This document shows positions 20,401-25,611 of a stretch of DNA of 30,658 nt, piece by piece. The translations under genes were made by a program, and so were the position numbers. The stretch spans positions 1-30,658 of the forward strand of contig JBNGIS010031391.1 of the NCBI GenBank assembly GCA_049999725.1, written 5' to 3'. A model generated the notes under the pieces. That model was not told the DNA's origin and did no database searches. It saw only the letters and a program-made list of their open reading frames with translations. Positions within the stretch are counted from its first letter, which is position 1. Every line of letters begins with the position of its first letter. The stretch comes from Haplomitrium mnioides. Taxonomy: Eukaryota > Marchantiophyta > Haplomitriopsida > Calobryales.

Positions 20401-23225
20401 TAATTGTTTGTTCTATGGTTTTTGCAGTTTGAACTGTGTGCCAGTCATCGCTTTCAATTCATCTCTCTTGCCAGTGGATGTTAAAAGTTCATTCATTCAT
20501 TCTCTTCTATCCTTGACTTTTCTGTTACAAATATGTGATTGGTTACTAGGTGGTGGCTGCAAATATGGTTGGAACAGATGATTCACTTTCAGGTACACAT
20601 TTACTGTGTGCTGTTGGTCGGTACCAGGAAGCATGCTCTCAGGTGAGAAAATTCTACCATGTTTGTTATCAATTGAGCCAATGCAAAATACCCATTCACA
20701 TCAATTAAATGATGTGGCAAAGCAATTGGAATTCTATTAAAATGATGAACCTAACTGCATGAGCTTTAAGATAAGATCACAGGAGTTTCAACTGCATTGT
20801 GGGCCATGGGTTGGGCAGCTTCAAGATTCTGGTCGCTGGATGGATGCAAGCATTCTAGCTGCTACTCATCTAAAGGGAACAGATCATGCACGGTTTGTTT
20901 TTTTTGTCTTTAACCTTTCATATCCTAATCATTGGGGCAAACATGTGTGGCCATCTTATTCAATTTAATAAAACCTGCTTTTGTGCAGGGTTTTAGAGAG
21001 GTGGGCTGAGCATGTACTTCGTGATGAGCGGAATCTGTGGCGGTAAGAACATAGTTTTTTCGGGTTCTTACAAATGCTTACATGTTAAATTTAAAGTTGT
21101 CCAACAGTGGTGTTGTTTCCTTTCCATGGTTCAGAACAGCTTCTTCAGGTTATAGCAGCCTTAAACCTGGAATATTTTATTGACACAGAAGCCTAGCTTT
21201 ATATCACATGTAGTAAATAGATTATTAACCCTACTTGAAGAACTAAAACACAATTTCTGGTGTAACTTTGGTATTGTCCACCAAATCCATCTCCAGTTCC
21301 ATATTTCCCTGTTTTTTTACCATTATTGTTATACTTGCATCCAAAATGGGGTCAGATAATTGTACCTTTGATGCTTGTAATACTGTTTTCTTTTTGGTCA
21401 AAAACAATTTTGGTCAACATCATGATTTCCGGAAAGCTGGATAATTTTGGTCCGCTGTCTTTCCAGAGCTGATTGAACCAGCAGGGCCTTCCACATGTAG
21501 CGAAGCTGACTGGTCTGAAACCACATTGCGAATATGTGGGGGTAGTTGCAAGGTGTGTAGGTTTTTCCTAGGCTGTGCAACTTCTATTGACTATCAACAT
21601 ATGTTTGTGTGGTTTGTTTTACTCTCCACATGGATATGACATTCAGGGTGCAGAATGCCCCTAATCTGTAACCTTTCAGCAGACCTCTTGGATGTCTGCT
21701 TCACCAGAGCAAACTAAAAGTGAAATGACTTGTCACAAGGTAATGCGTTAGTAGACGATTTTTTATAAGTTTGGATTCTTGGTGGAAATTCTACAGCAAC
21801 ACGTTTGATATGGTGGACTTGGGAGAAGGTCAGTATGACCAGGGACAGGAATGGATCATAACTGAGTTGTCTGTCAGCTCCCAGCGAGTGGCAGAAACTC
21901 ATACAAAGAATCATACAATGTTGTGCTCCATTGCCAGATCACAATCTGGACCTGCTGTTGGGAGCTGATGAAACCGGCTGGGAATAGTGCACCTTGCCAG
22001 TATCACCCATGATGAGGCTGATTGGTCACAAACTTTGCGGCTTACTAAACCACATTGTGAAGCTGCTCTCTACATTGCAGTGGTTGGGATGTGTAGGATT
22101 TTCCTTGACTGTTGCATCTTCCATGTGGTTTTTTTTCTTAACTCATTTTCATGGGCATATATAATTGTTGGAATGGAAGTCAGTCCTATGCATGTGTGAA
22201 CCTACACATGCTTAACATGGCACTTTGGCCCTCCTACAGGCAACAATGAACCATTCAAGAATCTTGTGTTTCCAAACGTAGCTGATGAATATCAACACTT
22301 GAGCACTACTTGATAATTTAGCACTCACTATTCCAACAACTTTTCACCTTCACAGTATATTCTTGAGCTGTGTATGGAATTCCTCGGTTGGTGATAGGCA
22401 GCACTGGGAATGAAAGTGAACTGAGTAGTATTTGCAGACTCTGTCCAGTGGTTGATGAAACCACTCGGGAGTGATAGCAGCCATCCAACCACATGAATGA
22501 TGAATAGTCTGAAACATTTGTGCCGACACGACAATGTGATGGCCACACCACATGTCATGCTTTTCGTGATGTGTCAGCTTTTCTTAGATTCCAACACCTT
22601 ACGAAAACTGTTTGTGTGGATTTCCTCAATTCATAGAGTTGTGAATTCTCAGTCCTTTTTGGCGACCAACTAACGTCACTGACCTTGCGAGGAGAAGAGC
22701 AGAAACTAAATTCACACCTGGTAGGTATTTTTGCCACCAAGAGAGTATATGTATAGATATAGTAACAATCGAAAAGCCGACCACCTTTGGTTTTATAGCA
22801 ACTACAGCAACTTCTCGTAACTGGGCCCTTAGTATTAATGTATTGGAGGAAGATGAAATGAAATGTTACAATGACGTCAATATTTATGCACGCATTTGAT
22901 ATGCAGGGCGATGATTATATTTGTTGCAGCTGGTGCACTTTCAGTGGCCCTAGCCACCCTGCGAAATGCACAACTACCGGACACATCCGCTCTATTTTTA
23001 CTTGCATGCCATGAAGCAAAGGCAGGCCAGAATACAGAACATCACGCAAGTTCAAGCTATGATCAGCAGGTGCCTAAGTCAGGCAATGGAGGACCAGAGT
23101 TGTTAGATCTGCCTGGAGATTTGAAGAATGGCCATGATAGTGTCTTGGCTGTCTGCGAGTTCTTTGGACAGTATCAGAGAAATTTGGCTCATCTCTGTTC
23201 AGGAACGACTCCTGCAGTGGATTAG
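1465..23225 (+). CDS. WDR11-family WD40 protein, 20 coding exons
   Basis: Coding exons: 1465-2438, 9346-9787, 10046-10133, 10266-10450, 10593-10729, 11097-11163, 11437-11634, 11702-11847, 11970-12045, 13126-13308, 13459-13619, 13873-13984, 14961-15177, 15314-15654, 15798-15919, 19249-19393, 20550-20642, 20819-20892, 20989-21042, 22907-23225. They total 4134 nt (1377 aa) and stay in frame at every junction; Arabidopsis WDR11-like proteins are about this size. N-terminal (aa ~20-560) and central (~560-890) WD40 propellers are followed by a helical C-terminal half. Recognisable family stretches include LLAYGAGSCVVVVDVRSMQL, RWLGNSRLVSFSY, GNIRWWDVTSG and LQDSGRWMDA. In animals WDR11 binds FAM91A1 and helps capture vesicles at the trans-Golgi network through TBC1D23; the plant role is inferred from homology. 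The start has a good plant context (AAAATGGC) and matches the family N-terminus. About 81 percent of the gene is intron, mostly TE-derived. No disabling mutation was seen. Confidence 0.93.
2533..2619 (+). repeat. 87-bp repeat, copy 1 (LINE coding fragment)
   Basis: Matches 4539-4625 in the same orientation with 2 differences in 87 bases. In the frame shared with the downstream RT fragment of copy 2 it reads KIFNYCNITLTFPEGKHSHC, so it is most likely a piece of a LINE ORF2 upstream of the RT domain. It breaks off at 2619. Confidence 0.85.
2762..2815 (-). mobile_element. Short fragment of LINE family X ORF2 end
   Basis: Resembles 6205-6250 of the larger family-X copy (shared blocks AAGATGCCTCCA and GCTGGGTATCTG), on the same strand. 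Too short to say more. Confidence 0.55.
2990..3092 (+). mobile_element. LINE family X 3' end
   Basis: Carries a version of the family 3' terminus (GGCCATATGGCTGGTCTGGG, then ACTGTAATCAAAATTCAATTC). It ends in a degenerate AATTC-type tail that abuts the minus-strand copia gag fragment. Confidence 0.7.
3072..3724 (-). pseudogene. Ty1/copia-type gag fragment, frameshifted
   Basis: The minus-strand translation looks like a copia gag: a helical part (WEENDMKAKSLLVI), then HAYDILEALKTRFHAERDGR, and a C-terminal knuckle-like CTHCKRRGPSEKNC. The zinc-knuckle pattern C-x2-C-x3-G-H-x4-C is present except that proline replaces the histidine, so zinc binding is doubtful. A frameshift near 3575 separates the N-terminal part (3536-3724) from the rest. 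The C-terminus runs directly into the AATTC tail of the neighbouring LINE end, so the element is truncated. No protease, integrase or LTR is attached. Confidence 0.75.
4539..4625 (+). repeat. 87-bp repeat, copy 2
   Basis: Same sequence as copy 1 in intron 1, here continuing in one reading frame (apart from one in-frame TAG) into the RT fragment downstream. This supports its being LINE ORF2 sequence. Confidence 0.85.
4640..5050 (+). pseudogene. Non-LTR reverse-transcriptase fragment
   Basis: Translation shows the N-terminal half of an RT domain: GFPEEWKINTIIPVFKSGDK, then QAGFREDHSTTDHL, then FMNFQMAFDSVPRHKLW. These correspond to the P--WK---I-P-FK-GD, QAGFR---ST-D and F-DF--AFD-V----LW motifs of LINE RTs. 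The YADD catalytic box is not present because the fragment stops where an AATTG tail of a minus-strand LINE end begins. Family membership within LINEs is not certain; it may belong to the same family as the neighbouring 241-aa ORF2 end. Confidence 0.85.
5043..5335 (-). mobile_element. LINE family X 3' end (copy with AATTG tail)
   Basis: On the minus strand it encodes the last residues of ORF2 (QQFLKYHGQRWLALFFWELM), then a 3' UTR with the terminus GGCCCTAGGGCTGGCTCTGG, and ends in a GAATTGAATTG-type tail. Truncated at the 5' side. Confidence 0.88.
5366..5448 (-). mobile_element. LINE family X terminal fragment (about 80 bp)
   Basis: Only the last ~65 bases of the 3' UTR plus a GAATA tail. 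It lies directly between two other copies in the same orientation. Confidence 0.85.
5449..6385 (-). mobile_element. LINE family X, ORF2 C-terminus plus 3' UTR
   Basis: The longest family-X copy. A 241-aa minus-strand frame (5656-6381) resembles the C-terminal domain of non-LTR ORF2 proteins. It has WLKRWGLDIEDLPEQSR, LRTGSHQLRCETAKW and a zinc-finger-like CLQCNLQVTEDEHHIIFCCP (C-x2-C, H, C). It is intact at its C-terminus and stops about 130 bases before a conserved 3' UTR that ends in a GAATA-repeat tail (5449-5470). The 5' part including RT is missing. Codons are undamaged over the retained part, suggesting a fairly recent insertion. Confidence 0.88.
6440..6610 (-). pseudogene. Ty1/copia integrase fragment
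   Basis: The minus strand reads IKESILSTLHHSGLNKSYWG, then EA, and after a frameshift IANYVQNSP. This matches the copia integrase core C-terminal motif (ML--SGL-KSYWGEA---A-YVQNR-P). Too decayed to be active and not collinear with the gag fragment at 3.1-3.7 kb. Confidence 0.65.
7068..7142 (+). mobile_element. LINE family X terminal fragment
   Basis: Diverged copy of the 3' terminus (TTTATGGCCTTATGGCTGGC) followed by GAATTCTATTC and a TATTC-type pentanucleotide tail. Confidence 0.75.
7225..8313 (-). mobile_element. L1-type plant LINE, 3' part with poly(A)
   Basis: The plus strand begins with a T run (poly(A) tail of a minus-strand element), followed by an AATAAAG-type 3' end. The ORF2 end at 7729-8313 encodes the zinc-binding RT-associated domain (zf-RVT): WTDIWNASISAKEATLMWLI then DASCVCCKDLLEDLIHCFWN, with paired cysteines, H-x4-C and a closing IWKW. 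A second frame at 7378-7602 holds the ORF2 C-terminus. It is 5'-truncated and frameshifted between the two frames. This is the best copy of the family also seen at 12.5 kb, 14.1 kb and 20.3 kb. Confidence 0.88.
8467..8565 (+). mobile_element. 99-bp insertion of repeat family B, flanked by a 15-bp duplication
   Basis: TGATACATAAGACAG occurs perfectly at 8452-8466 and 8566-8580 on either side of this insert. A 15-bp duplication fits target-primed retroposition. The insert carries the family-B core GTGTGTAGGTTTTTCC and ends with a GTTTTACTCTCCAC block; there is no poly(A) tail. Confidence 0.8.
9346..9787 (+). CDS. WDR11 exon 2
   Basis: Acceptor GTGCAG, donor GTGAGA. The first base completes the split GAG codon from exon 1, and the peptide continues as GRQVFGLSYMESLLPPMGTP, where plant WDR11 proteins have a similar methionine- and proline-rich stretch. 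It includes a WD blade with the motif SDDGRLWQWEL. It ends on AAG in phase 0. Confidence 0.9.
10046..10133 (+). CDS. WDR11 exon 3
   Basis: Short exon after a TTGTGCAG acceptor, encoding MQLQLLPSPVTTLAVPVPS, which matches the conserved QLQLLSS-VTTLAVPSPS region of the family. Donor GTCAGT, leaving phase 1. Confidence 0.88.
10266..10450 (+). CDS. WDR11 exon 4
   Basis: Begins in a run of six glycine codons containing a G7 tract, then VPLVALATQGGTLELVD and the near-invariant RWLGNSRLVSFSY. Donor GTTAGT, phase 0. The glycine run is a plausible site of length variation. Confidence 0.92.
10593..10729 (+). CDS. WDR11 exon 5
   Basis: Acceptor ATCTAG. Encodes GGFVNKLAVSCVRSGHSRLF followed by RILQKPERAPMRALRTSPSG. 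The KPERAP-MRALR stretch is diagnostic of plant WDR11. It ends in a split arginine codon (AG) at donor GTCTGA. Confidence 0.92.
11097..11163 (+). CDS. WDR11 exon 6
   Basis: Acceptor CTACAG; encodes YLLILFRDAPAEVWAMTRIP, a highly conserved WDR11 segment. Donor GTATTG, phase 0. Confidence 0.92.
11437..11634 (+). CDS. WDR11 exon 7
   Basis: Acceptor TTGTAG; begins LRSLALPFTVMEWALPRAP (conserved) and continues into a serine- and alanine-rich variable linker. Donor GTAATG after CTT, phase 0, fitting the start of exon 8. Confidence 0.88.
11702..11847 (+). CDS. WDR11 exon 8
   Basis: Acceptor AACTAG. After a short variable part it encodes ESFAFALVNGSLGVFELRG, a conserved blade of the second propeller. 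Donor GTAATT in a split arginine codon. Confidence 0.91.
11970..12045 (+). CDS. WDR11 exon 9
   Basis: Acceptor CTGAAG. Encodes PKWPAASFVSADVLVTAMAY then RMPHV. It ends on GTG before donor GTAATC, phase 0. Confidence 0.9.
12549..12653 (+). pseudogene. L1-type LINE zf-RVT fragment
   Basis: Inside WDR11 intron 9. Reads DAQCVCCKENKLEDIVHCFW then LCPRVCAVWKL before a stop, clearly the same zinc domain as at 7.9 kb. Sequence from about 12100 may be more of the same element but I could not align it with confidence. Confidence 0.8.
12757..13056 (+). mobile_element. LINE family X 3' end
   Basis: Starts in the ORF2 C-terminal codons (GTAGAACAGAATGGGACAGT is shared with the long copy), with several stops, then the 3' UTR block CTCACAAG-GGGTTTG and CACTCTTGTGCGCATTGTAC. 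It ends at GCCCTATGGCTGGTTCTGG without a clear tail. It is oriented opposite to the copies in intron 1. Confidence 0.88.
13126..13308 (+). CDS. WDR11 exon 10
   Basis: Acceptor ATTAG. Encodes VMGDRMGNIRWWDVTSGLSS followed by a FNTHRGGIRRIRFAPV stretch and FSVFDL. A clear WD40 blade, nearly identical in family pattern. Donor GTCAGT, phase 0. Confidence 0.93.
13459..13619 (+). CDS. WDR11 exon 11
   Basis: Acceptor TTGCAG. Encodes DTQDPLANALVQPQLGGILV then LELDWFPLRAD and LCIAGADGSFRLLEVY. The donor is the GTAGGC after AA; reading past it hits a stop at once, and using it restores frame with exon 12. Confidence 0.9.
13873..13984 (+). CDS. WDR11 exon 12
   Basis: Acceptor TTCGCAG. Variable start, then WQRFRPVTLCSAALLPRPHA, matching the family ERFRPMPLCSPILLPTPHAL region. 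Donor GTAAAT, phase 0. Confidence 0.9.
14070..14760 (-). pseudogene. L1-type LINE 3' fragment in WDR11 intron 12
   Basis: The minus strand encodes NDAKCKCCK and, after a one-base frameshift, EDIIYCFWLYPRISPIWKW. This is the zf-RVT domain of the same LINE family. The downstream part carries the family 3' motif with the AACAATCAGGCCAAG-type block seen at 7300. Interrupted by stops. Confidence 0.78.
14961..15177 (+). CDS. WDR11 exon 13 (ends at a GC donor)
   Basis: Acceptor GTGTCAG. Encodes ALRMVLQLGVQPSWFYAALS and later EVLLKALEPYR. The only donor that keeps frame with exon 14 is G|GCAAGT, a canonical GC-type 5' splice site, in phase 1. The nearby GT two codons on would put exon 14 in the wrong frame. 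Confidence 0.87.
15314..15654 (+). CDS. WDR11 exon 14
   Basis: Acceptor GAGCAG. Encodes RLLNSERANAYATICNQGVA, then FGEYPEAVFWLQLPTALALL (conserved), then a long variable serine- and asparagine-rich linker. The donor could be GTAAAA at 15655 or GTGAAA at 15664; both keep frame, so the end is uncertain by 9 bases. Confidence 0.82.
15798..15919 (+). CDS. WDR11 exon 15
   Basis: Acceptor CATGCAG. Encodes AAAQERITWHEKLVGVEATQ then KRVHE, matching the WHEKL--E--QKRVHEL block of the family. Donor GTGAGT in a split glutamate codon, followed by the 3.3-kb TE-filled intron 15. Confidence 0.91.
15960..18010 (-). mobile_element. ORF1-only LINE derivative in WDR11 intron 15
   Basis: The plus strand starts with a T-rich run (poly(A) tail) and a family 3' end (AAAAACTTTATTT). 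Upstream on the minus strand are ORF1-type pieces: an N-terminal part (17394-17981), a DUF4283-like region (GFFLVSTEEDGVRSTLLTGE, then PWRPKFD and ALPFFPEELLSQLP), and a perfect CCHC knuckle CFLCRSTDHLVGEC. A long low-complexity C-terminus ends at about 16267. At least three frameshifts and one in-frame TAG (17191-17193) break the frame. No endonuclease, RT or zf-RVT sequence lies between ORF1 and the 3' end. GC-rich sequence at 18010-18600 may be its 5' UTR. Confidence 0.8.
17040..17500 (-). pseudogene. ORF1 core: DUF4283-like region and CCHC zinc knuckle
   Basis: The conserved part of the LINE ORF1 listed above. The DUF4283-like fold is a putative nucleic-acid-binding domain common in plant LINE ORF1 and related retroelement proteins, and the CCHC (C-x2-C-x4-H-x4-C) is intact. 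It is broken by a frameshift near 17480 and a stop codon at 17191-17193. Assignment rests on motif pattern only. Confidence 0.78.
18010..18600 (-). other. GC-richer segment, possible LINE 5' UTR
   Basis: Richer in C and G than the surrounding intron and without a coherent domain in any frame. Its position just upstream of the minus-strand ORF1 suggests the 5' UTR of that LINE; this is inference only. Confidence 0.35.
18630..18714 (+). mobile_element. LINE family X terminal fragment
   Basis: GTGGCCCTGCAGCTGGTCTG, then GGGACTTTAATCAAAATTC and an AATTC-repeat tail. It is closest to the copy at 2990-3092, so the family has at least two 3'-end subtypes. Confidence 0.82.
18770..19081 (+). repeat. 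Repeat family B, longer copy
   Basis: Ends in the family core; 24 consecutive bases at 19054-19077 are identical to 8474-8497. The preceding ~280 bp resembles the upstream part of the intron 19 copies only loosely. Confidence 0.6.
19249..19393 (+). CDS. WDR11 exon 16
   Basis: Acceptor GTATGCAG. Completes the GAA codon and encodes FVIVGDFEAAVTLLLSTPPD then SPNFYLDALRAVSLASAVS. This is the conserved alpha-helical C-terminal region. Donor GTTGGT, phase 0. Confidence 0.92.
19486..19566 (-). mobile_element. LINE family X terminal fragment
   Basis: GAATAGAAATGATTTGATTA, then AAGTCCCAAACTACCCCTAA and GGCCACAAGGACTCTGAGTA: the 3' terminus read from its tail. Inside intron 16. Confidence 0.8.
19714..20230 (+). 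other. Unassigned part of WDR11 intron 16
   Basis: Holds a 119-aa minus-strand open frame (19714-20073) with many cysteines and histidines but no recognised domain. Treated as chance or decayed TE sequence. Confidence 0.35.
20255..20400 (-). mobile_element. L1-type LINE 3' terminus
   Basis: The plus strand has a T-rich run, then GAAAAACTTTATTTTCAAAC and ACAACCGCCAAAGCGGCAAAACC, which resembles the 7.2-kb element (ACAACCGCGG, GCGGCAAAACCA). A severely 5'-truncated copy. Confidence 0.7.
20550..20642 (+). CDS. WDR11 exon 17
   Basis: Acceptor ACTAG. Encodes VVAANMVGTDDSLSGTHLLC then AVGRYQEACSQ, strongly conserved. Donor GTGAGA, phase 0. Confidence 0.93.
20819..20892 (+). CDS. WDR11 exon 18
   Basis: Acceptor GGGCAG. 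Encodes LQDSGRWMDASILAATHLKG then TDHA. Donor GTTTGT in a split arginine codon. Confidence 0.92.
20989..21042 (+). CDS. WDR11 exon 19 (54 nt)
   Basis: Acceptor GTGCAG. Encodes VLERWAEHVLRDERNLW flanked by two split arginine codons. Donor GTAAGA. Confidence 0.92.
21400..21650 (+). repeat. Repeat family B copy in intron 19
   Basis: Contains GAGCTGATTGAACCAGCAGG, the core GGTGTGTAGGTTTTTCCTAG (21552-21571) and the terminal GTTTGTTTTACTCTCCAC block also seen at 8530-8551. Confidence 0.7.
21770..22190 (+). repeat. Repeat family B copy in intron 19
   Basis: Shows GAGCTGATGAAACCGGCTGG, an AAACCACATTGTGAAGC block like that of the preceding copy, and a diverged core at 22089-22104 (GATGTGTAGGATTTTCC). 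Confidence 0.6.
22310..22640 (+). repeat. Repeat family B, most diverged copy
   Basis: Has GTTGATGAAACCACTCGGGA and a core-like CGTGATGTGTCAGCTTTTCT. Membership is less secure. Confidence 0.45.
22907..23225 (+). CDS. WDR11 exon 20 (C-terminus and stop)
   Basis: Acceptor ATATGCAG. Encodes AMIIFVAAGALSVALATLRN, then PDTSALFLLACHEAK, an acidic variable part, and the conserved C-terminal AVCEFFGQYQRNLAHLC before TAG. Confidence 0.92.
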
Positions 23226-24790
23226 CTCCTGTTAATGAGATACTTCTCCAGCATCATGACAAAAGTCTGCTTAACCCGTTTTGTGCGACTGCAATCGGCT
23301 GATTGGTTATGTGAGAGCTCTTTTGGCAAAGCAGAAGAACGCAACTCATATCCGTACAGAAAGTGCATTTGTTCAGCCATCAAACAGGTTAGCCTTTGGA
23401 CAAGCGCGGTGACATGCTATGCACAAGCGTGGGACATTGTGTATGCAGAGGGTGGACTCATCAGTTATTTGTAGATAATGTACTTTCCGGGACATATTGT
23501 TGCAGAGACTCGATGGAGAAATGTATGTTCCCAGTCTGTCTGGGAATTTAGTTGTACAGTCCGAACATTAACGTGATTGTGTCCTTGAAAAGGGACAAGG
23601 CAATGCAAAGAAACAGCTTGCCTAGTACTTTATAAAAGGCCCAGAACTTACGACCCATGCCTTCTTTCTGTTATCAATAGGTGCGGTAACAGATTTAGGA
23701 GCTGTTAGAAATGTACAGAAGTTAATCCATGGTGAGATTCCGGGTTGGATTTGTAGAGTGGAGTTGTTTGCATGTACTGATTCTTTGTTGTCACTCCAGT
23801 AGAGAATTGGAACGGTACTTTGTAATGTTTTTCAATTATGGTCCTGTAGCATCAGCATCCATGCTAAATTTCGTAGGAAAGTTCATTTGCATCCTCCTGA
23901 ACCCTGAAACAGTGCCTGTACCCACTGGATAGTCGGTTATCGTCATGCGGTGCTTTGGTCATTTTACCACAATTACTGGACCGGAACTGCGGTATTTTCA
24001 AGGAAGAGAACGACAGGAAGGCCAATACTTGTGTCCACGCATACAATTCGTCCCGCCACTCCATCGTGTGTAACGTTAGTGCCACTCCCCTGGGAAGTAG
24101 AGAACGCATCTGTTACGACTCTTCACAACAAACAAGCCGACCGTGGCCGAACCGGGAAAATCTAGAGTTGTGTCTTATGTCATGGCGTTTCTGCACTGTT
24201 GAAACGACGATTTCAATTTCAAACGGAGCAACAAAATCTCGCGGCATTTTGTGCTCGTGATGCGCCAAAATAGATGCCCTTAATTTAGCGCACCTGATTT
24301 ACAAACGTAGAGAGAAAAGAAAAAACAATATAGTGTGGAAAATGTATCGTAATACAGGATTAAGAAGGCCAACCACAAACAGATGGAAACGTGAAGAATA
24401 ATCCTTCCATTGACATTCCAGGGCAACAATGCACAATAACCTTGGAGTGAACTGCTGACAATTGGTCAGTGGGCCAGCGGAGCGGTAAGGTCATCATCCA
24501 TCATCAGACTGCAACGTTCAAAAAGGCACTGTAAAAGTAAAATTCGCAAGCGTTACCACAGCAGGGCGAAGAATGAAATTGGAAACAGTGTGAAGAGGCC
24601 ATGTCTGTCTTCTCATCGTCACAAATGCCATGAGCCAGCGACCAAAACGACCATAGCTCAGCTCCTCCACACAACGAGACAATGAGTAGCGTCAAGAGGA
24701 GAAAGCATGCTCCAACAAACACCAAGAAACAGACCAACGGATAAACGAACCGTCCGGACAGTGAAGACCGAAAAATAAAGACACGCAAAG
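23226..24790. other. Intergenic region between WDR11 and MAP70
   Basis: Presumably contains the WDR11 3' UTR. No gene, tRNA or TE was recognised; open frames are short and without domains. A TATA-like TTTATAAAAGG lies near 23631, but 1.7 kb from the next start codon. Confidence 0.5.
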
Positions 24791-24939
24791 ACCGTTGATA
24801 GTGGATGCAGCGTCGGACCGATGGAAAAAGCCACCATCCCTGACGGCCGGGCCGGGATGTGAATGCGCAATGGCAGGGCAGGGTCCGGGTCCCTGCAAGA
24901 TTTCCCCCCCACTCCACTCCCCTGCATTGCCGACCACAG

Positions 24940-25010
24940 CAGAGCAGTGCAGCAGCAACAGCACAGCAGAGCTGCAGAGCAGTGCAGTGCAGGGCAGTGC
25001 TGTGCTACAG
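24940..25010 (+). repeat. CAG/GCA-rich tract upstream of MAP70
   Basis: An imperfect run of CAG, GCA and TGCAG units. It probably lies in the promoter or 5' leader. Confidence 0.7.
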
Positions 25011-25023
25011 CCAAAAGACGCGA

Positions 25024-25041
25024 GGGGAGGGGAGGGGAGGG
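25024..25041 (+). promoter_or_regulatory. Potential G-quadruplex in the MAP70 upstream region
   Basis: Four G tracts of 4, 4, 4 and 3 separated by single A bases: GGGGAGGGGAGGGGAGGG. It meets the strict G4 pattern with the shortest possible loops, about 320 bp before the MAP70 start codon and on the coding strand. Confidence 0.75.
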
Positions 25042-25214
25042 AAGACGACTACGAGACGACGAAGCAAGAGGAGCAGCAGCACAGCAAACGAGCGCCACGC
25101 CAGAAGAAAGAGAAAGAAAAAGAGTGAAAATGGAGCACTCGAGAGGGGTATGAAGAAGACGGAAGGTGGACCACGCCAAAAGAGTAGATTGGATGGCGGG
25201 AGGGAGGGACGAGT

Positions 25215-25276
25215 ACGATGAGGAGGAGGAGGGAGGAGGAGGAGGTGGTGGAGGAGGAGGAGGAGGAGGGAGAGTG
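25215..25276 (+). promoter_or_regulatory. GGA-rich purine tract in the MAP70 leader
   Basis: Nearly uninterrupted GGA/GAG repeats on the coding strand. Such GA tracts are common in plant core promoters and 5' leaders and may bind BPC-type GAGA factors. The complementary strand gives a long polyproline/polyserine frame that is an artefact. Confidence 0.6.
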
Positions 25277-25361
25277 AACAATGATGCGATGGAATTGGAG
25301 AGTGTGAAGGGTGTGAAGAAGGGTGGAGACAGGCGTTAATTAATTAGGTGGGGAGACGACG

Positions 25362-25611
25362 ATGGCGGATTCGTTGAGTAGTGTCGAAGAGGATGACTGC
25401 TTACTGGATTCGTTTCTGTACAATAATGGTAGACATACGCCGGACTCTGGTGGTGCCCCAATGCCACTCGCGTCTTTGTCCAGGGTGGAATCGAAAGGGA
25501 GACGGAAGAGCCTTGTGCGACCTAGCTTAGAGACTGAGGATCTCTTGAACCTGCTTCACGGTTCGGATCCGGTTAAGGTGGAGCTCAACCGTCTTGAAAA
25601 TGAAGTGAGGG
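25362..25611 (+). CDS. MAP70 exon 1
   Basis: Start codon in context ACGATGGCGG. Acidic N-terminus, then the family signature ending NRLENEVR. Donor GTAAGC after a single G (phase 1). Confidence 0.93.

Noticed and set aside
23628-23642. TATA-like box TTTATAAAAGGC
   Set aside because: It lies 1.7 kb before the MAP70 start codon in probable WDR11 3' flank, with no gene start nearby.
24658-25281. 207-aa minus-strand frame starting with polyproline and polyserine
   Set aside because: It is the complement of the GGA-rich MAP70 leader; composition comes from the purine repeat and no domain is present.
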